A DNA stretch of 51,549 nucleotides from Salipiger aestuarii (GCF_003259905.1 NZ_QLMG01000027.1:1-51549), one strand, 5' to 3'. Positions 27,424 through 36,895 are shown, numbered from the stretch's first letter. A program made the numbers and translations. The notes: generated by a model not told the origin, from the sequence alone.

Positions 27424-30078
27424 ATGGTGAGTTCGAGCAAGATCCTCACGGTCTCCTACGGCACCTTTTCCTGCACGGCTGAGGGATTCGAAGATCCGCT
27501 CGACGTGGTCAAGGAGACGACGCATTTCTTTCGCGGCGTGGTTCGCGACGACAGGTTCTTCGGGGCCGAGCCGCCGCAGTTCGATCCTGAAATGGCCGCA
27601 GAGATATTGCAGGCGCAACTCGCCCCGTCGCATGGCGAGGGGCAGCTGACGCTGGGCAATCCCTATGGCACGGCGACGGGCTCATCCGGGGCCTCGTCCG
27701 GAGCGATGAGCGCGGCTCTGGCCGCGGGGCCGACGATTCAGCGTGGGCCACCGGATGCCGCCGGCGCGCAGCGTGCGCCGCAGACTGCCACGCCGGGCGA
27801 TCCGTCCCGTCGCGTGTCCGAACCCGAAACCTCTGATTCCGACGATGCGCCGGTCCATCAGGATGTCACGACCGAGGTTCTCGCCGCGCTCGCCCGCCAG
27901 GACCGGTGGGGCCATGACGAGCCGGGCCATGACGAGCCGGGCCGCCTTGCCGAACCGGACATCGCCACTGCCGCCGATGACCAGAGAGAAGCCCAGACCA
28001 CTGACAGGCTCCGGCACGGTACCGAAGAACGGGCGCCGGACAGCATCGCCTCGCTGGTTGCATCCGGAAACATCGCGGATGACCGCCCCGACGATCTGAT
28101 CCTGCTCGAGACCGGTGCCGCGCCGATGGCTCCGGCACAGGGCCTCGCGGATCCGGATACCGTGTCGGACAAGTTGCAGCGCATCCGGGCCGTGGTGGCA
28201 CGGGGCGACACCCCGGCCGCACCGGCGGATGCGGCGGATGCCCCCGCCGACAACCTGTTTGCCGGGTCGGGGCCGGAAATCGACCTCGAAACCGGCGACT
28301 ATACCAGCCCTTATGCCGACGACATCGAAGACGAGACGGTCCTTGACGCGCCATTCGAAGCTGACCGGGACGCGGCCCCGGCCCGGGTGATCGGCGACGA
28401 CCTGACCGGCGACATGCCGCCCGATGACGAATCCGACATGGGCCTCTTTGACGAAGATCAGGGTGTCGCGGACGAAGAACTCGGCGGCGCCGACCATGCG
28501 CAAGACGACCGCGATGCCGCCGAAGCCGCGCCGCATGCCGATGCGTTTTGGGCGGATGAACTGGCCGAAGACGACGGGGACGAGGACCTCTTTTCCGACG
28601 TCGATTTGGCAGAGGGCGCTGTCCCCGGCACGCCCCTTGGTCATGCCGCCGAATGGCCGTCCGAAACCGGAACGCGCCGCGCGGCGCCGGTGCCGCCCGC
28701 TGCCGGTCCAGACGGCCCACTGCGCCCGCGGGCGCGGGTCATCAAGGTCAAGCGCACCGCCTTCGATGCGGCGGTGGCCAGGGGCCTGATCGCGCCCGAC
28801 GACGCGGATGGGGCCGACACGGTCAGCAGTCTCAGCTCGGAAGACGAAGACGATCTTGCCCGCGAACTCGAAGCGGTGCGTGCCGAACTTCAGGCGGGCT
28901 TTGCCCAGGCGTGGGACGACGACGATACCCCCACCGAACGCGCCGAAGAAAATGTCGCGCCGCCGCGTCATGCCGAAACGGGCGATGACTGGCTGCTGGG
29001 CGAGGGTTGGGAAGATGACCTCGACGAAGACATGACCGAAGCGGCGCCCGCCGACGCGCCGCGCCAGGCGGGTGCGATGCTGCGCGAACAGGCACCCGTT
29101 CCGCCGGACGGCACCCCAGCGGCACAAGCGCCGATGCCTGTCACCGAACAGGTCGGCGCCCCCATGACGCCAAGCCTGACGGAGGCGGTAAGCCAGATCG
29201 TGGCCGGCGCCGAAGACGACGATTTCGGCACCGCCCGGCACGGCGCGCCCGACACCGCCCAGGACGACCTGGACAACATGGCGGTCGCAACCGGCGACGA
29301 CGGCGATACCGATGAAAACCGGTCGCTTTCGGTCACCGCGCATCTGGCCCGCATGGCGCAGGAAGACGTCCGCAAGGCGATCAAGATGTCCAGTCCGGGC
29401 CGCGTGATGCTGACCGAAACAAGCGTCGAGGACAACGATGCCTCGCGCATCCTGGACGAGACCAATTCCCAGCTGCGCGAACCCGAAGGCAACCGCCGTC
29501 GCAGCGCGATTGCGCATCTGCGCGCCGCCGTGGCCGCGACCCGCGCCGACCGGCGCCTTGGGCGCAAGAAAGACGCCGAAAAGGCCTCCGAACCCTATCG
29601 CGAGGATCTGGCCGACGTGGTACGCCCGCGCCGCCCCGAAGCTCCGGCCGTCCACACCGACCGCCCGGTCGATCAGACGCGCGCCGCGCCGCTCAAGCTG
29701 GTGGCCGAGCAGCGTGTCGATTCCGCCCGTGTGTCCACGCGCCCGCGCCGGGTTCGTGTTGCCGATATCGACGAGGATACCGGCGACAGCGATTCCGGCT
29801 TTGCCGAGTATGCCGACAGTGTCGGCGCCCGGGATCTGCCCGAGCTTCTGGAGGCGGCGGCCGCCTACATGTCGTTTGTCGAGCGCCGCGAACAGTTCTC
29901 GCGCCCGCAGCTGATGACAAAGGTGCGCCAGGCCGAACAAAGCGAATCCAGCCGCGAAGACCGGCTGCGGACCTTCGGCCAGCTTCTGCGCGAGGGAAAA
30001 ATCGAAAAGACTCGCGGCGGCCGGTTCACCGCGTCCGAGCGGATCAGCTTCAAGCCGGACGCGCGCGCCGCCGGGTAA
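27424..30078 (+). CDS. Large acidic, mostly disordered protein of unknown function
   Basis: The 884-residue product has no signal peptide or membrane segment. Three parts look folded: residues 1 to about 65 (SSKILTVSYGTFSCTAEG, FEDPLDVVKETTHFFRGV), a helical stretch at about 650-735 (RRRSAIAHLRAAVAATRADR) and a C-terminal domain at about 799-884 (DLPELLEAAAAYMSFVERRE, GRFTASERISFKP). Between them lie some 550 residues dominated by Asp, Glu, Ala and Pro, with small repeats such as HDEPGHDEPG. I recall similar N- and C-terminal blocks in Rhodobacterales hypothetical proteins, but know no function. Cytoplasmic scaffold or nucleic-acid mimic are guesses. It is transcribed divergently from thiamine diphosphokinase. 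Confidence 0.8.
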   Translation: MVSSSKILTVSYGTFSCTAEGFEDPLDVVKETTHFFRGVVRDDRFFGAEPPQFDPEMAAEILQAQLAPSHGEGQLTLGNPYGTATGSSGASSGAMSAALAAGPTIQRGPPDAAGAQRAPQTATPGDPSRRVSEPETSDSDDAPVHQDVTTEVLAALARQDRWGHDEPGHDEPGRLAEPDIATAADDQREAQTTDRLRHGTEERAPDSIASLVASGNIADDRPDDLILLETGAAPMAPAQGLADPDTVSDKLQRIRAVVARGDTPAAPADAADAPADNLFAGSGPEIDLETGDYTSPYADDIEDETVLDAPFEADRDAAPARVIGDDLTGDMPPDDESDMGLFDEDQGVADEELGGADHAQDDRDAAEAAPHADAFWADELAEDDGDEDLFSDVDLAEGAVPGTPLGHAAEWPSETGTRRAAPVPPAAGPDGPLRPRARVIKVKRTAFDAAVARGLIAPDDADGADTVSSLSSEDEDDLARELEAVRAELQAGFAQAWDDDDTPTERAEENVAPPRHAETGDDWLLGEGWEDDLDEDMTEAAPADAPRQAGAMLREQAPVPPDGTPAAQAPMPVTEQVGAPMTPSLTEAVSQIVAGAEDDDFGTARHGAPDTAQDDLDNMAVATGDDGDTDENRSLSVTAHLARMAQEDVRKAIKMSSPGRVMLTETSVEDNDASRILDETNSQLREPEGNRRRSAIAHLRAAVAATRADRRLGRKKDAEKASEPYREDLADVVRPRRPEAPAVHTDRPVDQTRAAPLKLVAEQRVDSARVSTRPRRVRVADIDEDTGDSDSGFAEYADSVGARDLPELLEAAAAYMSFVERREQFSRPQLMTKVRQAEQSESSREDRLRTFGQLLREGKIEKTRGGRFTASERISFKPDARAAG

Positions 30079-30184
30079 GCGGCGCCAACGTGCGATGTGC
30101 AGCGGCGGGGGCCTTGGCCTCCGCCGTTTTACGTTTCGCGCCCCCAGACGGCCGGGTATCCCGACCCCCGCGTACGGGCGAGTC

Positions 30185-30643
30185 CTAGCCACGCCGGTCC
30201 AGCTTGGTCGACAGGTGGATCAGGCTTTCCGAACTTTTCACACCACGCGCCTCGGCGATGCGGTCAAGGCTGCCGTCCAGCTCTTGGGTCGAGCCGGCGC
30301 AAAGCACGACCATCAGATCGAACCGGCCCGACGTGGTGTGCACCGTCTCGACGGTGGACAGCTGGCGCAGCCGCGCAAGCACCTCGGCCTGGGCGCGCGG
30401 CTCGATGCAGACAAGCACGGTTGCGCGCACCGCTTCCTTCAGCGCCGTTCCGCGCCGGATGGTGAACCCGGCGATGGCGCCGCGCGTCACCAGCCGTTCG
30501 ATCCGCGCCTGAACGGTTGTGCGCGCCAGTCCAAGCCGACGTGCAAGGTCGGCCACGGGCATGCGCGCATTTGCCGCCAGCAGCGCCACCAGCGCCCGGT
30601 CGGTTTCGTCGATCTGCGAAGTCTGTCCGTCGTTTTGTGCCAT
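30185..30643 (-). CDS. Lrp/AsnC-family transcriptional regulator
   Basis: The 152-residue protein has an N-terminal winged helix-turn-helix (DETDRALVALLAANARMPVADLA, with LGLARTTVQARIERL as recognition region) and a C-terminal RAM ligand-binding domain (VRATVLVCIEPRAQ, VETVHTTSGRFDLMV). Members sense amino acids and often control a divergent metabolic gene. It is divergent from ornithine decarboxylase across 84 bp, so ornithine, lysine or arginine is a likely effector. The start at 30643 (MAQNDGQ) lacks a strong ribosome binding site; longer frames upstream overlap the decarboxylase gene. Confidence 0.9.
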   Translation of the reverse strand: MAQNDGQTSQIDETDRALVALLAANARMPVADLARRLGLARTTVQARIERLVTRGAIAGFTIRRGTALKEAVRATVLVCIEPRAQAEVLARLRQLSTVETVHTTSGRFDLMVVLCAGSTQELDGSLDRIAEARGVKSSESLIHLSTKLDRRG

Positions 30644-30727
30644 CTTGCCCGCAAACTGACAGAACTGCCGGGCGATATCGAGCGTATTTTCGCCCAGACT
30701 GGGGGAAAGCAGCAGGAGGCACAACGA

Positions 30728-31867
30728 ATGGGCATCACGGCAGGTGACAGGCGCGGGCTTCTTCCGTCCCCGGAGACATGGCTCGCGGCGATGCAGCCGG
30801 ACGATCCGCTGTTCTTTTTCTGCCCCGAACGCCTTGCGCGCATCGCCGGGCGGTTCCGGACCGGCTTTCCCGGTCTTGTGACCTATGCCGTCAAGGCAAA
30901 CCCGGCGCCCGAAATGCTGGAGGGCCTGGCGCTGGCGGGGATGCGGGCCTTTGACGTGGCCTCGCCCGAGGAGATGGATCTGGTGCGCGCGCATGTGCCG
31001 GGCGCGGTGCTGCATTACCACAACCCGGTGCGCTCGCGCAGCGAGGTCGCCGCCGGGATGGCGCGCGGCTGCGCTTCGTGGTCCGTGGATCGGCTGAGCG
31101 AACTGGAAAAGCTGGCGGGTCTGCCCAAAGACACCGAGATCGCCGTACGCCTGAAGCTGCCCGTCACGGGCGCTGCCTATGATTTCGGCGCCAAGTTCGG
31201 CGCCGAGCCGGCGCTGGTCTTGCAATTGCTGCGCCGGGTCGTCGATCTGGGGCTGAGGCCGTCGCTGACCTTTCACCCCGGCACGCAATGTCGCAGCGCC
31301 GACCCTTGGGCCCGCTACATCCAGGTCGCGGGCGCGCTTGCGCGCGAGGCAGGCGTCACGCTGCACCGGCTGAACGTGGGGGGTGGATTTCCATCGGATC
31401 GTGGCGAAGGTGCCCCGGATCTGGACGCGATCTTTGACACCATCGGGCGCAGCGCGGGCACGGCGTTCGACACCGTACCCCAACTGGTGTGCGAACCCGG
31501 CCGCGCATTGTGCGCCGAAGCCTTTTTGCTGGTGCTGCGCGTCAAGGCGATCGACGACGCGGCGATATTCGTCAACGATGGCATCTACGGCGGCATGGCC
31601 GAATGGCGCGACTTGGGGCCGATGGGGCGCATCCGTGTGATGGCCCCCGATGGCCTGCCGCGGCCTGGCCCGGCGCGCGGGCGCATCGTCTTTGGCCCGA
31701 CCTGCGACAGCCTTGACCGGCTTCCCGACCCGGTGCCGCTGCCCGAGTCGCTGACCGAGGGAGATTACATCGTACTGGAAGGCATGGGCGCCTATTCGCG
31801 GGCCCTTGCCACCGGATTCAACGGTTACGGCGCGCGCAGGATCGTGCGTCTTGCCCCGGTCGGCTAG
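30728..31867 (+). CDS. Ornithine decarboxylase, alanine-racemase fold
   Basis: This PLP enzyme makes putrescine from ornithine (some relatives also use lysine or diaminobutyrate). The 379-residue protein has the PLP lysine K56 in YAVKANP, FDVASPEEMD, HPGTQC, the phosphate-binding NVGGGFPS, CEPGRALCA and the catalytic cysteine C326 in GPTCDSLD. This set is typical of fold-III ornithine decarboxylases. AGGAGG lies eight bases before the ATG at 30728. The divergent Lrp-type gene probably regulates it. Confidence 0.9.
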   Translation: MGITAGDRRGLLPSPETWLAAMQPDDPLFFFCPERLARIAGRFRTGFPGLVTYAVKANPAPEMLEGLALAGMRAFDVASPEEMDLVRAHVPGAVLHYHNPVRSRSEVAAGMARGCASWSVDRLSELEKLAGLPKDTEIAVRLKLPVTGAAYDFGAKFGAEPALVLQLLRRVVDLGLRPSLTFHPGTQCRSADPWARYIQVAGALAREAGVTLHRLNVGGGFPSDRGEGAPDLDAIFDTIGRSAGTAFDTVPQLVCEPGRALCAEAFLLVLRVKAIDDAAIFVNDGIYGGMAEWRDLGPMGRIRVMAPDGLPRPGPARGRIVFGPTCDSLDRLPDPVPLPESLTEGDYIVLEGMGAYSRALATGFNGYGARRIVRLAPVG

Positions 31868-31947
31868 GAAAACCGCGCCTTCGGCTGGACAGTGCCGCGC
31901 CGCCTCGCCAAAGTCCGCGCATAGCAATGCCAGGCGAGGGGATCCCC

Positions 31948-34239
31948 ATGGAAAAGTTCGGCAAGAGCCAGTCGATGAAACGCAGCGAGGACGTCCGGTT
32001 CCTGACCGGGCACGGGCGCTATGTCGACGATATCGCCCCGGAGGGATCGCTGCGCGCCTATCTGCTGCGCTCGCCGGTGGGTCACGCCACCATCACCGCG
32101 CTCAATGTCGATGCGGCGCGCGCGGCGGAGGGTGTCGCGCTTGTGCTGACGGTGGACGATCTGCTGGCAGCCGGCGTCAACATTGCCATGCCCGGCGCCG
32201 TGGTCGACAACCGCGACGGCACCAAGGGGGCCGCGCCCGAACGCCCGCTTCTGGCGCGCGGCAAGCTGCGCCATGTGGGCGAGCCGGTGGCGCTGGTCGT
32301 GGCCGAGACGCTGAACCAGGCGCGCGACGCGGCCGAGCTGATCGAACTGGAGTATGACGAACTGCCCGCCCACATGGGCTTGCACACCGGCACCGAGGCC
32401 ATCCACCCCGAGGCTCCCGACAACCGCGCGTTTGACTGGGGCATGGGCGACGAGGCGGCGACCAACGCGGCGTTTGACAAGGCCGCGCGCGTGGTCCGGC
32501 TGGAGGTGGGCGACAACCGGGTGATCGTCAACGCGCTGGAAGGGCGCGGCTGTTACGCCGAATGGGATGGCGCGCGACTGCACGTCGCCTTCAACGGGCA
32601 GGGCGTGTGGGGGATGAAATCCCAGATGGCCAGGGCCATGAACCTGCCCGAAGACGCGGTGCGCATCACCAACCCCGATGTCGGTGGCGGTTTCGGAATG
32701 AAGGCGGCGTCCTATCCGGAATATTTCGCGGTGGCGCAGGCGGCGCGGGTGCTGGGCCGTCCGGTGCGCTGGATTTCCGAGCGCACCGAGGGGATGCTGT
32801 CGGACCATGCGGGCCGTGATCTGGTCACCATGGCCGAACTGGCATTCGACGATGCCAACAAGATCCTCGGCTATCGCATTCACACGCTGTGCAACCTTGG
32901 TGCCTATAACTCGGGTTTTGGCCAGCCGATCCAGACGCTGCTGTTTTCCAGGGTACTGACCGGCACATACGACATTCCCGCCGCCTACATGCGGGTTGAA
33001 GGATTCTATACCAACACCACCCAGGTCGATGCCTATCGCGGCGCCGGCCGCCCCGAGGCGATCTATGTCCTGGAACGGGTGATCGACCGGGCGGCGCACG
33101 AACTGGGGCTGGACCCGGTCGAGCTGCGCAAGATCAACTTCATCAAGGATTTCCCGTACCTTACGGTAACGGGTGAAACCTATGACGTGGGCGATTTTCC
33201 CCGCGTGCTGGATCATGCGGTCGCGGACGCGGATGTCGCGGGCTTTGCCGCCCGGCGCGCCGCGTCGCAAGCCAATGGCAAGCTGCGCGGGCTTGGGCTG
33301 TGCTATTACATCGAATCGATCCTTGGCGATCCGTCCGAGGACGTGAAGGTGGAATTCACCCCCGAAGGTGGCGCGCGGATCTATGTCGGCACCCAGTCGA
33401 ACGGGCAGGGTCACGAGACGGTCATCGCAAAATTCCTGTCAGATCATACCGGCATTCCGTTCGAACAGATCGCGTTTGTCCAAGGGGATAGCGATCTGAT
33501 CGCGACGGGCGGCGGCACCGGAGGGTCGCGCTCGGTGACGACGCAGGCCAATGTGACGCTGGCGGCGGTGAGCCGGATGATCGAGGGTTTCAGCGCTTTT
33601 TTCGCCGACGAATCCGGTGTCGCGGCCGCTCAGGTCAGCTTTGACGACGAACGCTTCCGCGCCGAGGGGTCGAACCTGACGCCGACGATGCTTGAACTGG
33701 CTGAGATGGCGCGCCAAAAGGGGCGCGACGACCTGCTGACATGGCAGGTGCGCGACACGATCGCTGCGCGCAGCTATCCCAACGGCGCGCATTTTGCCGA
33801 GATCGAGATCGACCGCGACACCGGCGTCTGCAAGGTGGTGAAATACACCGTGGTTGACGATTTCGGGAACCTCATCAATCCGATGCTCGCCGAAGGCCAG
33901 GTACATGGCGGCGTCGCGCAAGGGCTGGGGCAGGCGCTGTGCGAACAGGCGGTGTTTGACGACGACGGCCAGCTCTTGTCGGCAAGTTTCATGGATTACG
34001 CCTTGCCGCGCGCCGATGACATGCCCTTTGTCAAGTTCGATGTCGAACCGGTGCCGTCGACTGGCAACCCGATGGGCATGAAGGGCTGCGGCGAGGCCGG
34101 AACGGTCGGCTCCCTCGCCGCAGTGTCGAACGCGGTGCAGGATGCGCTGTGGCCGATGGGCGTGCGGCAGGTGGACATGCCGTTCACCCCGATGCGGCTG
34201 TGGACGCTGATGGGCGGGGCAAGACTGGCGGCGGAATAG
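31948..34239 (+). CDS. CoxL-like molybdopterin-binding subunit, form II, orphan
   Basis: The 763-residue protein is a large subunit of the xanthine oxidase/CO dehydrogenase family. It begins FGKSQSMKRSEDVRFLTGHGRYVDD and has the molybdenum-site segments GGGFGMK, AYRGAGR (362-368), GQGHET and GCGEAG with active-site E716. AYRGAGR marks the form II type; true CO dehydrogenase has AYxCSFR. CO oxidation is therefore not its expected reaction, and the real substrate is unknown. No small (2Fe-2S) or medium (FAD) subunit gene is adjacent, which is unusual. ATG 31948 with GAGGGG upstream is preferred over ATG 31927. Confidence 0.9.
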   Translation: MEKFGKSQSMKRSEDVRFLTGHGRYVDDIAPEGSLRAYLLRSPVGHATITALNVDAARAAEGVALVLTVDDLLAAGVNIAMPGAVVDNRDGTKGAAPERPLLARGKLRHVGEPVALVVAETLNQARDAAELIELEYDELPAHMGLHTGTEAIHPEAPDNRAFDWGMGDEAATNAAFDKAARVVRLEVGDNRVIVNALEGRGCYAEWDGARLHVAFNGQGVWGMKSQMARAMNLPEDAVRITNPDVGGGFGMKAASYPEYFAVAQAARVLGRPVRWISERTEGMLSDHAGRDLVTMAELAFDDANKILGYRIHTLCNLGAYNSGFGQPIQTLLFSRVLTGTYDIPAAYMRVEGFYTNTTQVDAYRGAGRPEAIYVLERVIDRAAHELGLDPVELRKINFIKDFPYLTVTGETYDVGDFPRVLDHAVADADVAGFAARRAASQANGKLRGLGLCYYIESILGDPSEDVKVEFTPEGGARIYVGTQSNGQGHETVIAKFLSDHTGIPFEQIAFVQGDSDLIATGGGTGGSRSVTTQANVTLAAVSRMIEGFSAFFADESGVAAAQVSFDDERFRAEGSNLTPTMLELAEMARQKGRDDLLTWQVRDTIAARSYPNGAHFAEIEIDRDTGVCKVVKYTVVDDFGNLINPMLAEGQVHGGVAQGLGQALCEQAVFDDDGQLLSASFMDYALPRADDMPFVKFDVEPVPSTGNPMGMKGCGEAGTVGSLAAVSNAVQDALWPMGVRQVDMPFTPMRLWTLMGGARLAAE

Positions 34240-34386
34240 GCGGCAACCCCGACAAGACGCGGATTGTCAATTTCTTTCGTCACGGTTTCGCGATTGGACT
34301 TTCAATCGTGGCAAACGCGCCCATATCCCACTCAGGACGCGAGAACGGAACTCTCGCGAGACCTTCACTGTCCCTCGTTCCACACT
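34240..34386 (+). ncRNA. Possible small RNA or structured 3' UTR downstream of the CoxL-like gene
   Basis: No gene is seen between 34240 and 34570. Two hairpins, 34291-34308 (CGATTG with CAATCG) and 34338-34358 (CGCGAGA with TCTCGCG), precede the strong terminator at 34387. A terminator 148 nt beyond a stop codon, preceded by structured DNA, fits either a 3'-derived small RNA or a long 3' UTR. No clear dedicated promoter was found. Confidence 0.35.
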
Positions 34387-34420
34387 GGCGTCCAAGGTTT
34401 CCTTGGGCGCCTTTTTCTTT
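34387..34420 (+). terminator. Rho-independent terminator
   Basis: GGCGTCCAAGG (34387-34397) pairs with CCTTGGGCGCC (34401-34411) with one G-U pair and a TTT loop, followed by TTTTTCTTTG. Confidence 0.88.
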
Positions 34421-34570
34421 GCGCCCCGGGTCTTTGGACCGATCCGCCGCCGTTGTGCGACGATTTTACCCGGCGCCGCGCCGGGCGCTTCGCTTGACAG
34501 GCCGCCCCGCCTGGGTGGACACGAAACCGGGGTGGAGCCTGTAAACGCGTTTTGCGAAGGGGCAACGGCC

Positions 34571-36256
34571 GTGACATTTCTCATCGAGTTTCTGACGGGC
34601 CGCCTGGGTGAGGTGGCTTTGACCACGATTGCGATTTCGCTGTCCGCCGTGCTGGGACTGCTGCTGGGGCGGCTGGGGATCAAGGGGATCGGGCTGGGCA
34701 TCGGGGGGGTGCTGTTTGCCGGCATCGCGCTTGGGGACCTGACCGCGCGCGTGGGCATTCGCTTCAGCGCCGAGATGTTCGAGGTGCTGCGCGAATTCGG
34801 GCTGATCCTGTTTGTCTTTACCATCGGGGTGCAGGTCGGGCCCGGCTTTTTCGCCTCTCTTCGCAAGGCGGGGTTGCAGTTCAACCTTGCCGCTGTCGCC
34901 ATCGTGGCGCTTGGGGTGCTGGTGACCGTGGCCGTCGGGCTGGTGTTCGACGTGCCTGTGCCGCAGCTTGTCGGGCTGATGTCGGGGGCGGTGACCAACA
35001 CGCCGGGCCTGGGCGCCGCAGTGCAGGCGCTGAGCGACGTTGGCGCCGGCCCGGCGGATGTGGCGGCGCCGCCGCTGGGCTATGCCATGGCTTATCCGTT
35101 CGGCATCGTCGGCATTCTGCTGACGATGCTGCTGGTGCGCTTTGCGCTCGGGGTCGATGTCGCCGCCGAGGCCGAGGCGTTCGACAGCGCCCGCCGCAAG
35201 GGCGCGGCAGCCAGCCTTCCGGCGCTGAACGTTGCGGTGCGCAACGGCAATTTCGACGGCCGGCCGTTGGTCGAGGTTCCAGGGCTGTTCGACGACGGGC
35301 TGGTGGCGTCGCGGATGAAGGGCGCGCAGGGGCTGATCGTGCCGCGCCGGGACACGGTGCTGCACCTGGGCGATGTGCTGCATCTGGTGGGGCCTGCCGA
35401 AAAGATCCACGCGATGCAGATGATCCTGGGGGAGGCGGTCGAAACGCCGCTGTCCACCAAGGGCACCGATCTGCGCTGGGGCCGCATGGTGGTGACCGAC
35501 AGGCACGCCACGTCCCACCGGCTGCGCACGCTGGCGCTGGACGAGGCCTATGGGGTGACGATCAGCCGGATCATGCGGGCGGGGGTCGAGCTGTCTCCGC
35601 GCGCCGACAGCACGCTGCAACTGGGCGATATCGTTACGGTGGTGGGCGCCGGGGATGCGATCGAGACCGTGCGCGGGGTGCTGGGCGACCAGCACGCCAA
35701 GCTGGACATGGTGGATTTTCCGGGGCTGTTCGCGGGCATTGCGCTGGGGGTTCTGCTGGGGTCGATCCCGCTTGCGGTGCCTGGGTTGCCGGCGCCGCTG
35801 AAGCTGGGGCTGGCGGGTGGGCCGCTGGTGGCGGCGATCTTGCTGGGGCGGCTTGGCAGCTGGGGGCCGTTCATCTGGGTGATGCCTCCGGTTGCGAACC
35901 ACGCGCTGCGCGAGCTTGGCATCGTGTTGTTTCTTGCGGTGGTGGGGTTGAAGGCCGGAAGCCGCTTTGTGGACACGCTGTTGAACGGCGACGGGCTTGC
36001 CTGGATCTTTTACGGGGCGCTGATCACGCTGATCCCGTTGCTGGCGGTGGGGGTCGTGGCTCGGGCGGTGTTCGGCTTCAACTACCTGTCGCTGTGCGGC
36101 GTCCTTGCCGGGTCGATGACCGATCCGCCCGCGCTGGCCTTTGCCAATGCGCAAAGCACGGCCCCCGCCGCGGCCATCGCCTATGCCAGCGTTTACCCGT
36201 TGGTGATGGGGCTGCGGGTCTTTGCGCCGCAGCTGCTGGTCTTGCTGCTGATGTAG
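34571..36256 (+). CDS. AspT/YidE/YbjL-type transporter with two TrkA_C domains
   Basis: The 561-residue protein has two half-transporters of five to six transmembrane helices flanking a cytoplasmic region with two TrkA_C/RCK_C ligand-binding domains (GLIVPRRDTVLHLGDVLHLVG and VELSPRADSTLQLGDIVTVVG). The repeated SGAVTNTPGLGAA and AGSMTDPPALAFANA motifs are diagnostic of the AAE (aspartate:alanine exchanger-like) family. The natural start is GTG at 34571 (MTFLIEFLTG) with GAAGGGG upstream; the frame is open from 34403, but that part crosses the terminator. The substrate is unknown; anionic amino acids or small acids are known for relatives. Confidence 0.88.
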   Translation: MTFLIEFLTGRLGEVALTTIAISLSAVLGLLLGRLGIKGIGLGIGGVLFAGIALGDLTARVGIRFSAEMFEVLREFGLILFVFTIGVQVGPGFFASLRKAGLQFNLAAVAIVALGVLVTVAVGLVFDVPVPQLVGLMSGAVTNTPGLGAAVQALSDVGAGPADVAAPPLGYAMAYPFGIVGILLTMLLVRFALGVDVAAEAEAFDSARRKGAAASLPALNVAVRNGNFDGRPLVEVPGLFDDGLVASRMKGAQGLIVPRRDTVLHLGDVLHLVGPAEKIHAMQMILGEAVETPLSTKGTDLRWGRMVVTDRHATSHRLRTLALDEAYGVTISRIMRAGVELSPRADSTLQLGDIVTVVGAGDAIETVRGVLGDQHAKLDMVDFPGLFAGIALGVLLGSIPLAVPGLPAPLKLGLAGGPLVAAILLGRLGSWGPFIWVMPPVANHALRELGIVLFLAVVGLKAGSRFVDTLLNGDGLAWIFYGALITLIPLLAVGVVARAVFGFNYLSLCGVLAGSMTDPPALAFANAQSTAPAAAIAYASVYPLVMGLRVFAPQLLVLLLM

Positions 36257-36260
36257 GGGC

Positions 36261-36289
36261 TTGACCTCTGGCGGGCTGGCATGTGCTAG
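36261..36289 (+). promoter_or_regulatory. Promoter of the CoA-binding protein gene
   Basis: TTGACC (36261-36266) and TGCTAG (36284-36289) are 17 bp apart. The start codon follows at 36297, so the transcript would begin at or within a base or two of the ATG. No ribosome binding site is visible. Confidence 0.55.
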
Positions 36290-36296
36290 ATGGGAC

Positions 36297-36740
36297 ATGA
36301 CCGATGATGGACTGAAACGGATTCTGGACCGGACGCGGGTGATTGCGGTGGTGGGTCTTTCTCCCAACCCGGCGCGGCCCAGCCATTATGTTGCGCGCTA
36401 TCTCAGCCTGCGCGGCTATCGGGTGATCGGGGTGAATCCCGGGCATGCGGGCGCGACGCTGTTTGGCGAGACGGTGCGCGGGGTGCTGTCTGAGCTGCCG
36501 CCAGAGGTGGACATGTTGGATATCTTTCGCCGCTCCGAGGCGGTGGGGCCCATCGTCGAGGACGGGCTTGCGCATCTGCCCCTGCTGTGGACGGTATGGA
36601 TGCAGGTCGGGGTGGTTCACGAGGGCGCAGCACAGATGGCGCGGGCGCGGGGCCTTGACGTGGTCATGAACCGCTGTCTGAAGATCGAGCATCAGCGTCT
36701 GACGGGGGAGCGGCGCGAGGGCGGGTCAATACCGGCGTGA
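36297..36740 (+). CDS. CoA-binding (YccU-type) protein
   Basis: The 147-residue protein is a stand-alone Rossmann CoA-binding domain: VIAVVGLSPNPARPSHYVARYL (glycine-rich loop), YRVIGVNPGHAG, DMLDIFRRSE, LLWTVWMQVGV and the terminal VVMNRCLKIEHQRL. The family (YccU/succinyl-CoA ligase-like domain) has no well-established function. The start at 36297 lies about seven bases after the predicted -10, suggesting a leaderless message. An upstream in-frame ATG at 36261 would lie in the promoter. Confidence 0.88.
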   Translation: MTDDGLKRILDRTRVIAVVGLSPNPARPSHYVARYLSLRGYRVIGVNPGHAGATLFGETVRGVLSELPPEVDMLDIFRRSEAVGPIVEDGLAHLPLLWTVWMQVGVVHEGAAQMARARGLDVVMNRCLKIEHQRLTGERREGGSIPA

Positions 36741-36895
36741 TCTTATCGACAGTGCAAGCGACGGGGTCGGACGCTGTCTGCCCTTGGCAGAGGCGCCCCG
36801 CCCGCCGTCCCTTGCGCCATGGCCGGCGGCCAGACTGACGGCTTGCCCTTGGCGGAAGGCAGGCTTAGTCAGGCCGCAAAGGTGACGGAGGGGCG

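Noticed and set aside
27682-30192. 836-codon open frame opposite the large acidic protein
   Set aside because: The plus frame has conserved-looking ends and an acidic composition; the minus frame is Arg/Gly/Val-rich antisense text without a start site.
31948-34239. True carbon monoxide dehydrogenase
   Set aside because: The active-site loop is AYRGAGR (form II), not AYxCSFR, and the other two subunits are absent.
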